A stretch of DNA of 64,000 bases, from the NCBI GenBank assembly GCA_006538405.1, contig BJKQ01000004.1, forward strand, positions 992,001 to 1,056,000, given 5' to 3'. The notes under the pieces were generated by a model, which saw only the letters and a program-made list of their open reading frames with translations, had not been told where the DNA came from and ran no database searches. Within the stretch, counting starts at the first letter, position 1. Every line of letters starts with the position of its first letter. Of this stretch, positions 45,753 to 56,835 are shown piece by piece. The translations under genes were made by a program, and so were the position numbers. Source of the DNA: Hansfordia pulvinata. Its lineage: Eukaryota > Ascomycota > Sordariomycetes > Xylariales.

Positions 45753-46319
45753 TCATGCGACCATGCATTCGCCGCCCTGGACGGGGCAAGTATAACAGTA
45801 GATGATCGTGCGGCCCTGCCAGTAGTGGTTGGCTGGGTCTATGATACAGTCGTTGTCGGTCTTGCAATTGGCGGTCTTGGGGCAGCCCCCCGCGCGGCGG
45901 AACAGGTATCGGTCGCCGGCGCCGACGGCCCGCTTGTCGGCGCTGGTGACGTCGGCGATGCCGGACAGGTCGATGCCTGTGGAGCCGACGACCGTGCGGC
46001 CGTCCGGGCCGATCTGCAGCAGGCTCTTGCGGTCCCCGCTGACAGCGACACCGTCTCCTCCCTCCAGGTCCAGGTGCGACGCCGCCTCGTTCACGGCCGC
46101 CATGACTCTGTGTTCCCTGATGGCGTCCCGGATGTCCCGGACTGCCTTGTTGAGAAGGGGACAGTGAGGTTAGTGCGCTGTGTGTCTTGCGACTCGTAGT
46201 ATCTCCTTTGCCTCTTGGCTTGAGCTTGACTGTGAGTCACTTACCAGGCGGTCCGAAGGGCTTGCGCTGGCGAAAGCCAGAAACAGAACAAGCAAGATGG
46301 TTGTTGTTAGGGACTGCAT
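45753..46319 (-). CDS. Small secreted cysteine-rich protein (effector-like candidate)
   Basis: Exon 1 is 46245-46319, the intron 46146-46244 (GTAAGT, GCACTAAC branch, CAACAAG) and exon 2 45753-46145, giving 155 residues. Exon 1 is essentially a signal peptide (MQSLTTTILLVLFLAFASA). The mature part has a charged, Ala/Gly-rich first half. The C-terminal 45 residues hold six cysteines, spaced C-x5-C-x5-C then C-x2-C-x6-C, within GGCPKTANCKTDNDC and YCYTCPVQGGEC. An even count of cysteines after a signal peptide suggests three disulphides. I recognise no family. An effector or antimicrobial role is only a guess from size and secretion. Confidence 0.75.
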
Positions 46320-48651
46320 TTCTGACGTGTACCAGCAGTGAGAGGGATCTGTGGGGGGGCTTCGATTTGAAGCGATCCGGTAAGCAAAGCTTGATCTCTC
46401 AGACGGCGGTCGCGATAAAGGGTTTCGATGGGGAGGTGATGGTCATACAAGTAAGCGTCAAGATATAAGAAGGCACACATTGAAGGATATATGTAGTATA
46501 TTTGTAGCCAGCCTCTAGCAGCTGTTCTTCCTTGTGGCTGATTGAGGCAAGACTCGCATGTGTGTGGACGCTCACCCCGGTAGCTATGTTCAGGTCGAGG
46601 CACACGAACCTCTACATCTACAGGGATGCGAGAACCCCACGACAAGACGAAGCTGCGCGCAAATGGGATGGCGAGTGAAGCCGCCGGTGGCGCTGACAGA
46701 AGTTTTCGATTCGCCGCCTTGGTCCCGCCGACGAGGGTGTTCTTGTCAATGTCGAGAGTAGGTATCACGGAACAGAGAAGCCGAGACACCTGCCTCCAGG
46801 CCTTCGGGAACAATAGGGCATCCCACTGGACCGCAGTGGGAGGTTCTGACCCGCCAGTCACGACCACGGGCGAAGAGGAAAAGACATGACCCAGGCTGCG
46901 AGCTCCGAGGTCGTCTGCGGGCGTCTTTGGTGGTTCCCGCAACTCAGGCGGCCCCGGAATGGCACGGCCGTGATTTACGGCCGACACGACTCAACCTGGA
47001 GGTCCTCGTGAGAGAGAGTACGCTGCGGGGCGGGGAGGCACCCGCCGGGTGCTCGCCACTATCAGATTCGGTCCGCGGTGCGCTTGCCGCATTGTAGAAG
47101 GAGAAGACAGAGCCAGATACCAAGGTAGCAGGGGTGGGCCAGGCGAGATGGTGGTCAGTCGGTGGCGAGCCCTCTTGATGCACCGTCGCCCATGTTCGTG
47201 TTTACCTAATAACCTCTCCCCTCTTTTTGTTCAATCAACCTCAAGACGGAGAGAGCGGGCGAGGGAGACCACCTCAGCCCCTCCCTGTGTAGCTTGCGCC
47301 CAGTTCAGCTCCGCCTCCTCTCCACGATGAAGTCGCATTCTTCATCATGTGCTGCAGCTGCACATCCGCGCTCGCTGTCCCTGTTCCCATCTCTGTGAGC
47401 CGAGCCGAGCCGCCACCGCCTCCGCCTCCGCCTCCGCCTCCGGAAAGACTCTTCGTCCCGCGGCCCCTCCCGCTTTCCTTCCCCCGTCCCCCGCCACTGG
47501 AGCGTGCGGCAGAGCTGAGTTTAGAGAGGTAAAAAAAAAAGAAAAATGAGGGGGAGTGGGGGGCAAACCAAGCTTGAGGCCACGAGTTCAGCTTTCCACA
47601 GCCCAGTCATTGGTGGCGTGGCTGTAAAAAAGAATTTACCTGGCATCTTGCACTATGTTACCAACACATGGCGATCTGGGCAGGAAGCGGTCAACCCGAC
47701 CCGAGGGCACTCTATGTGAAAGCATCGCTATGACGGCAGTGGCATCGCAGGTAGTCCGATGATTGCCCTATCGGAATATCTGCTCTCCTAAATAACCCGC
47801 CCCCTCTCACCCCATCACCCGGTCCCCAGTGACTTGGTGCTTCCGCAGGCAGCAACCAACGCGGTGGAGAGGCGCACAGCATTTCCAGGAGCCCTTCGCC
47901 GGTTTACAAAGAATGGACTGGACCCGGCTATTCTTCCGTCTTCGCCCCGCGAGCTTGTCCCGCAAGGTCTCTCTCTCAATTAGGCATGCGTCAACTCCAT
48001 ACGCGGCCGCAACGAGGACGGTGGCGAGAAGGCTGTGTCCCGAAAGCGCAAAGTCCTCCCCCCCCCCATGAGGGGACTACAGAGGCAATCCCTGCACCGG
48101 GCTGACTTGAAGCCTCCCGAGACCCGGGGACGCCCGCGTCTTGGTGAAAGCGACACATCTTTTCTCACCTTGAAGCGGCAGGTCCGAGATGATGAAGATG
48201 AATTTCCATTGGCCGGTTTGACGAGAGGCGACTGTCCTGTCGATCATGCACCCTCCCGCGGGGGTCAGGCGATGGGGAGCTGCTCTGTGGCGTTCAGACC
48301 GGCTTGCCATCCCTGCCATCCACGAGGCCGGACACAGCACGAGCTTGATACTCGTGCAGGGTCATGAGGTGGTCTCGACATGAGCAGTGTGCTCGCTCTC
48401 TTGGGTCTCGTCATTCTCGACGGGGAGATGCCCGATTCTTAACATGGCAAGGTATGTGACTGCTTCCTATCCTCACAATCTATATGTGCGCTGGTTCGCT
48501 ATTATCAGATCCTGGCAACAGGGCGCCGATGTACAGGTCCTGCTGTCAACACATACTTTCCGCCCACCCATGCAGAAGCAGCCTCAGAAGGGCCTGCCCG
48601 CCTCATCGTACTCATACATACCTACTCAGAGTCAGGTCGACGATGAGGCCC
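46320..48651. other. 2.3 kb intergenic region
   Basis: No gene recognised. A short CCGCCT-type run lies at about 47414-47444 and an A10 run at about 47531-47540. C7-type runs lie near 48058-48066. Confidence 0.4.
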
Positions 48652-50552
48652 TCAGAGCTCCTCCTTGCCGACTGGACGCGAGTCGGGCGATTCTTCACAC
48701 GCGGCAGGCGTGCCCACTTCCATCTTGTACACGCACTTCTCGAGCTCGCTGACGCGCCAGAGCTCCTCCGTCTCGGAGCAGGCGAGCCAGACGTCGGTGC
48801 GGCGGTTGGGCCCGTTCCAGCAGTGCTGACCGTTCTCGTAGCGCAGCACCATGCGGCGGCCGCGGCCCAGCCCTTTGCCGTCGTGGCGCTCCTCCTCGTC
48901 TGCCTCGTCCCACTCGATGCGCGTGAAGCGTCCCATGGTCGTTTGGGCGCCGCCCCTCTTGGACTTCTGCGACGTGCGGTCCAGCCAGCACAGCTCGTAG
49001 GTGTACTCTCCGAGTCCGTGCTGACGCACTTGCCCTTGAGCCCGCGGAAGACGTCGTCGGCGCCGTAGTCCGTGTCCAGGTCCTTCTGCTGGTCCTTCAA
49101 CTGGTTCTCTGCGTCTTGGACGTCCTTCTCGACGGCGCTGTAGGCCTCGCGGGCCGCCTTGACGAGCCGAGATTCGCCCTTGCCGGCCATGGAGTCCGCC
49201 ATCATCCCGTTCTCGATCAACCAGATCCGAAGCAGGGAAATCCGAGTGTGGACAAACTCGCGGAGGGGGCCAGGAAGATAGGCCTCGAGGCTGTACACTA
49301 TTGGGCTTGTCAGATCAAATGTGGCCGTGGTGACGCGAGAGAAAATTCGGAGACTTACGGATGTCGGTGTCAGTGACCTCGTCATCGTCCTCAAACTCCT
49401 TGAAGTTGATACCCGAATGCTCCCCATCCTCCGCCAGGATGCTGGAGACGTCTCCGTCAGGGAGGCTCTCCTTGGCCTCCCCGATTTTCCGGGCGGCGTG
49501 GTCCTCCCAGCCGCGAACGGCCTTCTTGACGCCCTCGTCGTTGAAGTTGGGGTTGTACTCCTCCTTCAGGGCAGAGAGTATGCCCTCAAGCTCGGCGACA
49601 CGCTGGGACAGCTCGCGCCTCTCAGCCAGCATGCTGGTCAGGGCGTCGCGCAGCTCGTTGACACGTGCCTTGGCCTGGCCCACCAGCACGCCGAGCTTGC
49701 CGGGACCCTCGCTCTTGACAATCTTGCCGCGCTCGCTGCGCTCCGTCTCGTCCAGCTTGATCTTGAGCTGGTCGCGCTTGGCCTCGAGGTCCTTGATCTC
49801 GTTGGTCAGGACGGCCACCTTGGACTCGATGCGGCGCCGGAGGTCCTGAGCCTCCTGGGCCATGGCCTTGCGGCGCTTGAAGGCGCGGTCGTGGTTGTCC
49901 TTGCGCTCCTTCTCGACGCGGCGCCACTCCTTGCCAATCTCGGCGCACCTGTTGGGGCACTTGGCGCCGGCCGTGCCGGTGTACTCCTCGGAGCCGTCGC
50001 AGCATAGCTCGTAGTCGCAGACGCCATCGTTGACGTACATGAAGGGGACGTAGGCGCCAATGTGGCCCTTGTTCTCGCACCAGAAGCCGGGCAGGGCGTT
50101 GGAGGTGTTGGTATTGCCGGAGGCGGCGCGAGGGAGGGGCTGCTGGGGGGACAGGCGGTCGAGGGCGGCGCAGGCGGCGGTCCCGGGCTCGTCGCTGCCA
50201 TCGGGGCAGTCGCAGGTGTTGTCGTTGACGCGCGAGGGGTCGATGTGGAGGGACGGGTGGCCTATGCAGGTGAACTTGTCCTTGGAATCGTAGAACTTGG
50301 CGACTGGCTCATCGTGTATTAGCTACGTGCAGTCTACGGCTCGGGGGTGCCAGATGAGCATGTCGCTGCATTGGCGAGTGGCGAGCAGTGTCGAGACGAT
50401 GGCAGGCGGCCGAGGTGGAAATCCAATCGTCCAAGAGGCAGGCGGGATCACTCACAATCAGGGCCGACACCGCGTGGCAGGGAGCCGGCGTGGGCAACGA
50501 AGCCATTCTGGGCGACAAGCCCCAAGAGGGTCCAGGCCTGGGAGTGGCGCAT
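48652..50552 (-). CDS. Glucosidase II beta subunit (PRKCSH-like)
   Basis: This is the ER partner of glucosidase II alpha in N-glycan trimming; its MRH domain binds mannose. Exons are 50456-50552, 49359-50303 and 48652-49297 (introns of 152 and 61 nt). The signal-peptide-like start is MRHSQAWTLLGLVAQNGFVAHA, followed by GVGPD. Exon 2 gives the LDLa-like Cys pattern (FTCIGHPSLHI...NDNTCDCPDGSDEPGT and NDGVCDYELCCDGSEE), then a long coiled coil with KDLEAKRDQLKIKLDE. Exon 3 has YLPGPLREFVHTRI and the MRH domain (YTYELCW, GRWxR-like MGRFTRIEW, YENGQHCWNGPNR, CVYKMEVGTPAACE). The frame breaks near 49010-49013: CVSTDS reads on wrongly unless one base is added, which gives SGEYTYELCW. The end KEEL could be an ER-retrieval signal. 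Confidence 0.93.
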
Positions 50553-51470
50553 GGTTTGTGATCAAGTCATGAGGCAGCAAAAGGGAAGCCAAGGTGGTGT
50601 GGCGATGGTACACAAATGGGTGAGCGAGACTCGAGATGTTGGAGTTGGTGAGGCTGGAAGCTGGGAGCTACATACGATCCACTTTGGCAAGCCAGAGCTG
50701 ATGTAAGTGCGCCACCCAGGCACCGGGCTGGAACGAAGCTGACACGATGCGCTAAGGGCAGACGGGACGGCACTGTAAGGTACGAGCTCCTGGGTGAGTA
50801 CGAGTACATAGGTACCCTAGGTAGGCACATGGATAGCGCGTAATGGAGGTACGGAGGTAGAGCTCTAATACGTGGTGCAGATGGCCGCTTTCAACGTACA
50901 TGTACATGTAGGACAGCGACCAGCTCATAACAGGTATCTGGATAGGTATCTACCTACCTAGGTATTCACATATAGGTACCTTCACACAGTCATGAAAGTT
51001 GTATCCACTTTCCCCAGGCGCAACGTCGACGCACCAGATGGGCTCGGGCTGCAGCTGAACGGGCACACCTGGGGGCTGCTCAGGTGGGGTTCTGGGGCAG
51101 CTTCTTGGTAGGTAGTACATACCCAAGGAACATATGGATGTACCTACATGGATGGGTGTCTCGTAAGGTAGCCCGTGGCTTCAGTGGACGGTACACCTTC
51201 AGAACGGTCTTCAAGCCTTCACTGGAACTCCAGCCTGCAGACGCGGCGATTTGGTCCTCCAGCACTCGCCATCCTACATCACCGTTGATCACGAGCTTGA
51301 AAAGACAACTCAAGAGACTTTCCTCCACGCGAAGGGTTGGGCTAGCTGATTGGCTATCAAGGGCTATCAAGAACAGTCAGGTTGAATTCCACTCATATGC
51401 ATGCATTGATGACTTCTCAGGTCTCTCCCGACTCCTCAACTCCGCCCGCCCGCACCGCCCAGCACCAGCT
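50553..51470. other. Intergenic region with dense TACCTA/AGGTA motifs
   Basis: The stretch 50776-50985 has many copies of TACCTA, AGGTAC, GTACATGTA and their complements. No gene is seen. Confidence 0.5.
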
Positions 51471-51921
51471 TCAAGACGACGACTCTGTCTCCTTCTTAGA
51501 CTCGCTCTTCGGCTCCGGATCGCCCTTTTTCGGCTCGTTCTTGGACCCCGCCGCGTTCTCATAGTCCCCGCCCTGCTTCTCGTACTCTTTCGCGAGCTTC
51601 GACGCCTGCAGTCACGCGTGGGTGGTTTTCCTGGGTCAGCAACTGGGCGACTGGGCGACTAACGAAGCAATCCGGCTGAGAGGGCCGACTTACCTTCCAG
51701 GCCGACCACTGGCCCTCGCCTCCCCCGGACTTGTTGGGCTCTTGTTTGATCTCTAGAAGCGCCCACAGACGGACGTATCAGCGACCTTTTCACCCTCTCC
51801 CAAATCCCAGCTGGTGGGAAGAAGAAGAAGAAGAAGTATCATCACCGGGGATCGGGCACGCACCCTCTTTCAACTGCTCGCGGAGCTGCGGGTCGGTCGG
51901 CTTGCCCTTAGTGGAACCCAT
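51471..51921 (-). CDS. Small conserved fungal protein (MGSTKGKPTDP type)
   Basis: Three exons, 51864-51921, 51694-51752 and 51471-51605, flank introns of 111 and 88 nt, giving 83 residues. It starts MGSTKGKPTDPQLREQLKE and continues IKQEPNKSGGGEGQWSAWK, ASKLAKEYEKQGGDYEN and an acidic/basic Lys-Ser-Glu tail. The charged, Gly-containing sequence lacks hydrophobic segments and looks disordered. I recall similar short proteins in many Pezizomycotina, but no function. All three exons join in phase with standard GT...AG signals. Confidence 0.82.
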
Positions 51922-52375
51922 GTTTCTGCGCGTGATCGTCAAACGACTGACAAGGTGGAAGGGCGAATTTCTGCACGCTCGAAGTCGTCGGAGCATCGAG
52001 AACGACTCTGTCAACCTTGAGCAAGACGAGAGCACCTGTCCCATAGACCACGAGGCGCACGACTTTATATTCCGGCTGGGGCCGCCCGGCCCGCTGGTCC
52101 TTACCGGCTCATCTGTGGCCGCCCTCGTACTTGATACTCCCAGACCTTGTGCCAATCTATGACGCCTTCAATCGGGTGCAACTTGTGTCCCTTCGAGACA
52201 TTTCCTTCGGATTTGCGTGCATGCGGCAAATGCCGATAGAACGTTATGCTCTTATTATCGGTCTCCGTTTCAAGCATCTCCCTGCATTCGAATCTTGTCG
52301 CGGCCATTCCATACCTCGGCGGCACGCGTGCACTTCTCGCGCCATCCACACAAAGCCGCTGTTCAGTTCCAGAGA
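51922..52375. other. Short intergenic region
   Basis: It is the promoter side of the MGSTKGK-type gene and the 3' side of the broken NLR. No gene is seen. Confidence 0.4.
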
Positions 52376-55300
52376 TTAGCATGTGAACATGCGCAAGCGA
52401 TTGACCAGGAAGTACTGAACACGCCGTCCGGTGTGAACCTCCCAGACGGGGAAATCTAGACCCCAAGTCTCCAGGGCGAGAAGCTTTCCGTCCGGAGAAG
52501 ATCGCAATGGGCATCCACGGTCCACACGACGACATTTCAGCGTCTGCAGCAGGTGACCCTTATCCACGGCCCAGACAAAAGACTGTCCCGTGTTGAGACG
52601 CCGAAGCGATCAGGGACCCCGCTGGCGAGAAAGCGACTGCGACAACAGAGCCAGGATGGCCCTGCTGGACATGCAGGAACCGACCCTCGTCGACCGCCCA
52701 GATGCGCACAAAGCTGTCGTCCACTTCCCCGATCGCAAGAAGACTCCGATCAGGCGATAAGGCTGCAGCCATCTCGGAGAAATCACTTTTGCCTTGAGAA
52801 TACCCGGTCGGAGTAAAGGTGTACACGCACTGCCCCGTCATCGTGTTCCACATGCGTTATGGCTCGTCTCTTGACTTCGTGGCTAGAAGGCATCCATTCA
52901 GCAGTCGACAGTCGCATCCAACAAGGCGATCGTCCTGCAAGTGGCACAAGTATTTGCCTGCGCTGTCCCATACACGCATGTCTCCTTGCTTGTACAGCGA
53001 GACTATCGGCCCCTCGGTCTCGCCTTGTGCTGATGAATGCTGGTTCGCAGCCAGATGCCACATGAGGACTCTGGTCTCGGTCTCGGCGCTTTGAAAACGA
53101 GCCATGCTCTCGCCGTTGGGGGAAATGATGAATGTCCCGACCCCGCGCGAGTGATCGCTGAGGATCGTTCGCGCTTCTCCAGTGTCGAGTGACCACAGCA
53201 AGACGTTCCCCCTCTCGTCGGACGACAGGAGGCTTCTACCGCGAGAAAAGCTCAGCGAACAGATGACGACCAGTGCTTTCGCACTTGCTGCATCAAGGAA
53301 GGGAAAGGTGTCTCGCTCCCGTAAGATGTTTCTCTATGGGTTCGCGGTTTCCCCGAGCTTCACTTGCTGCCCACGCCCCAACGCCAGTGAAGTCCCGTCC
53401 GGTGAGAACGCCATTGCGATCAGGGGCTGATAGCCCCGGCCGCCAACGAGGAGTTTCTGGGAACAAGCGTATCCGCCGAGATGGGGGGCGGGACCCAGAT
53501 CTGGACCTCGGCTCGTGTTGCAAAGGCCAAGGCTCCGTTTGGCGCGAAACAGATCCAAACGCATTGGGACCCCGGGTCCCATCTTGTCATCGCCTGCGCG
53601 CATCTGAACACTCCTGCAGCGTCGGCTTCCCACAGATCCACTTGTGACCCGAGGTCGAGCTCGCGTAGGCGCACCGCAGCGAACAGCGTTGAGTCGAGAG
53701 ACGACCAAGCAATCGAGGTGATTGTTTTCAGATCAGTGATGCTCCGGGTCTGTTCGAACAGCCCGGTCTCGCTCATTTTGAAAATGCTTCATCCTCCATG
53801 CCTAAGAGTTGAAGCATTCACTGCAAGAGAGGCACCGGCTTAAGAGACGGCGACTGCGAAGCCCAGGTCATAGCCTGGCTCGTAGGTGCCCCCAGATTCC
53901 CAATGTATCACTCGATGGAGAATATGGAAGCCGCTGGCGGCTCGCTTGTGGATATTAAGCTGAAGATTCTTGATTTGGTGGCTTGACACGCCCATCACCG
54001 AGGAGGCGAACAGCGTCCCATCATGAGAGAAGCAGACGGTCTTGCCCTCCTTGACAAATACCATTTGTCTTTGTAGCTCCCACCCCAGGGTTGGTGACCC
54101 GTCCACCTCAAGCCAAGGTAATGTGTCTCTTTTGTAGAGACTGTGAAGCTGACTGCCTTCGGGAATGGAAAGTATGGCCGAGTGATACACCTGGAGGGGT
54201 ATGGACTCAGAATTGCGCTCTATTCCACTACTAAATGCATGGTTTCCCCGAGAAGCCTACGCAGTCTGTGGCATTGCCCCGTCTACCAGTTCGCCCGTCA
54301 GTATTGTTCGCGTCGAGGTGGAGGGCACGAGGGACTTACGTCGAGCCGTCCCAGAAGCCGTTTCGTCATCTCCCAGCACTCGTGAGCCCGCCACAGCAGG
54401 GCCATAGCCTCGAGCCATGTTAAGAGATGTTTTCTCTCAAAAAAGTGTTGACAGAGTCCTCGTCCTTCAAAGATACACCACTCTGCTTAGAATGATGCGT
54501 CCAGAAACGACAAGCGTAATGCACTTCTTGGGGAAGCTTCTGTTCCAGAATCTCCTTTGCTGCATCGCTGGCTTCGGTTGCAGGCTCCATCAAGCCGCTA
54601 ATACCCCTCCTGGGACTCGCTGTCAACAGCTCGAGACACATTCTCGCCATTTCCTGTTGAGTACTGGGCTCGTCAACGTGGAACTCTCGACTCTGGTCGC
54701 TGAGGAGGAACTCGCGGAAGACGAGGGGAGGAAACTGACTGGCAATGTCGCATTCGAGGGTAGGTAGAGGACAGACTGCAGGTAGCCGAGTCTACCTGCA
54801 ATGATACTCACTATCTCGTCAATGTCGTCGTCGCTTTTCGTGCTCAGCAGCCTTGCCAAAGCTCGAATTGAAGCCGGCTCAGCGACAACAATCAGCGGCC
54901 CCATGATGTCTCGGTAGGGCTGGAGACTCTCTTTGGCACTCTCAGGGGTGCCACCGAGTTTTTGTTCCAAAGCAGGCAGATAGATTGCCCCGAACTTGAA
55001 TCCCAGCTTCTGTGCATGGTCTGCGAGACTCTGAGTTTCTTTGCCGGATTGCGACCCCCTTTGCAATCCATCAGAAACAGGCAGATAGTTTCAGCAACGA
55101 CGAAGAGCGGGGTCGAAGTATTCAGAAGCTGTGAATATGCGTCTTCTCCGGACCGATCGTCGGGCATCTTCACGATGGAGGACGCTGAACAGTTGCACCG
55201 TTGACGAATCCTTACAAACCTCTCCCAGAGGAATGCGCCGATGTCTTGCCTGATCTCTTCGGCCGGGACGTCGCGAAGAATGAGATCGCGCGACTTGCCC

Positions 55301-55620
55301 GGACTGGCGGCCTCGAATCCAAATAGGATATGGCACTCGGGTCTGCTTGTCACGAAGATGCGGATTGGACGGACTCGATATCCTTGAGGCGGAAGAAAAG
55401 ATGTATGACGGGTCGGGCATTTTCCTCCCCTTCACATTCATTGAGGCCATCGATGATTATGACTATCACGCGGCTATGCCTAGGGCCTTTACCAAATCGA
55501 TACGGTGGCTTCTCGATTAGGGCTTCGAAATATGCCTGAAAAGCCTCCTGTTGGATGGTTTGGTCGTTCCGAGAGTGGGTAGGTACTCAAATGGATGATT
55601 CCCATACCCGACCTGCAAGC
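52376..55620 (-). pseudogene. Broken NACHT/STAND-WD40 (NLR-like) gene
   Basis: In several frames the minus strand encodes pieces of a fungal NLR. Near 55440-55480 lies a Walker-B-like VIVIIDGLNECEG, followed after a frame change by IFVTSRPE (55353), LILRDVPAEEIRQDIGAFL and PLFVVAETICLFL. After a further change comes QSLADHAQKLGFKFGAIYLPALEQKL and VAEPASIRALARLL. Then, again shifted, come CRFWTHHSKQ (about 54500) and WD-repeat pieces: KTVCFSHDGTLFASS, SLDSTLFAAV, ISPNGESMARF, AALSPDRSLLAIGEVDDSFVRIWAV, FSPAGSLIASASQHGTV and SSPDGKLLALETW. No P-loop (GxxGxGKT/S) is found upstream to 55870, so the 5' part seems lost. At least five frame changes make decay likely, although single-base errors elsewhere in this window mean some may be artefacts. 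Fungal NLRs act in heterokaryon incompatibility and immunity. Confidence 0.72.
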
Positions 55621-55899
55621 AGCAGGCAACGGAGCCTGAGACGGCATTTGATAACATGAATTTGTGAATGTCTTTAGATGATCAACTATTACACGGCATG
55701 GGTCAAAGAACAGGTGAAATACAGCTCTATTCGCAGAGCCTTGCTGGTCTTGCAACTGGTAAATCTGATAGTAAATCAATATGAAAAGCCTGAACGCCGC
55801 GCCACAGTCCGAAAGAAAGAAAATTCGTTGGCGGGATGGGGAAACATGTACGCTGCCGCGTAGGCGTGTCAAACCTCCATCATTCGCGTCATGCTTCTT

Positions 55900-56835
55900 C
55901 TATACCTTGCCCTCCACCAGCCTGCGGCGCTTGTTGCGCTCCTCCTGCTCAGCCAGCACCTTGGCTGTGAGTGAGGCAGTCATGGCGTTGTTGATGCGGC
56001 TGTCGATGCCTGTGGCCTTTTTACTCTTGCCGGTATCTGCCGCCTCCGTCTCCCCCTCGCCGTTCGCCGCCGCCTTGCGCTTCTTGTTCTTGGACTTCTT
56101 TTCGGACTTGTCCTTCTTGAGACTGTGGGTGAGGCCGCTTTCGCGCAGCTCGTCGGCGCGGCGCTCCAGTTGCGCAATCTCGGCGGGATCTGAGGGCAGT
56201 ATGGGGATGACGTCGCGACGCTCGAAAGTGCCGCTGCACTCGGGGCATGCGAGCGCCTCTTCCTTGCTCGAGGAGTCCTGCGCCTGTGGCTGCGCTCTAT
56301 CGCCGTCGCTGCCTGCTTTGGTCTTGCTGCTGTCCCGGTCTTTCGTCGCGCCGGCGCCGCTGCCTAGGGTCTCGCGCACTGCGACTTCGGCGAACACGTG
56401 GCCGCAGGGCACAATGTAGACACAGCGAAGACCGGGGCCGAGCTCTTTCATGCTGACGGGACATGAGCGGAATTCGCGCCCGGCCTCGTCACGCCGGACG
56501 GAGAAGCGTAACCGGACAACGTCGCGAGGGGAGCGCAGACCGGCGGCAGCGAAGGCGGCGCGCTGCTGAAGCTGCTCATCGGAGACGGCGTCGGCGTCGG
56601 GGGCCGCGGCAGATAGCAGCGACTGCAGGACTGCTTCGTAACTGTAGAGGCGGCCGCGGGCGTCGGAAGCGACAGTGGTGGACGGGTCGAGGTTCTGGGC
56701 CGAGATGGGGCAGACAGCCCAGGCGTGGGCGAGCTGCTCGAGGGCGGTGGCCTTGAGGACCGAGGCGCTGGGTTGCCGGGCGGACTCCTTGACCAGCTCG
56801 CGCCTGGTGGGGATGCTGCCGCCGTCGTTACCCAT
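55900..56835 (-). CDS. rtf2: Rtf2 family protein (replication termination factor 2)
   Basis: An intronless gene of 311 residues. The ATG at 56835 (MGNDGGSIPTRRELVKE) is the conserved start of the family; a long non-ATG-led upstream extension is rejected. Rtf2 carries a RING-like C2HC2 fold and acts at stalled replication forks (first shown at the S. pombe RTS1 barrier) and in splicing of some introns. Visible landmarks are ATALEQLAHAWAVCPISAQNL, GRLYSYEAVLQSLL, the FRSCPVSMKELGPG...YIVPCGHVFAEVAVRE zinc-binding stretch, and the second pair ACPECSGTFERRDVIPI. The C-terminus is lysine-rich and nuclear-like (KKDKSEKKSKNKKRKAA). A disordered insert lies between the zinc pairs. It is divergent from TOR. 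Confidence 0.92.
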   Translation of the reverse strand: MGNDGGSIPTRRELVKESARQPSASVLKATALEQLAHAWAVCPISAQNLDPSTTVASDARGRLYSYEAVLQSLLSAAAPDADAVSDEQLQQRAAFAAAGLRSPRDVVRLRFSVRRDEAGREFRSCPVSMKELGPGLRCVYIVPCGHVFAEVAVRETLGSGAGATKDRDSSKTKAGSDGDRAQPQAQDSSSKEEALACPECSGTFERRDVIPILPSDPAEIAQLERRADELRESGLTHSLKKDKSEKKSKNKKRKAAANGEGETEAADTGKSKKATGIDSRINNAMTASLTAKVLAEQEERNKRRRLVEGKV

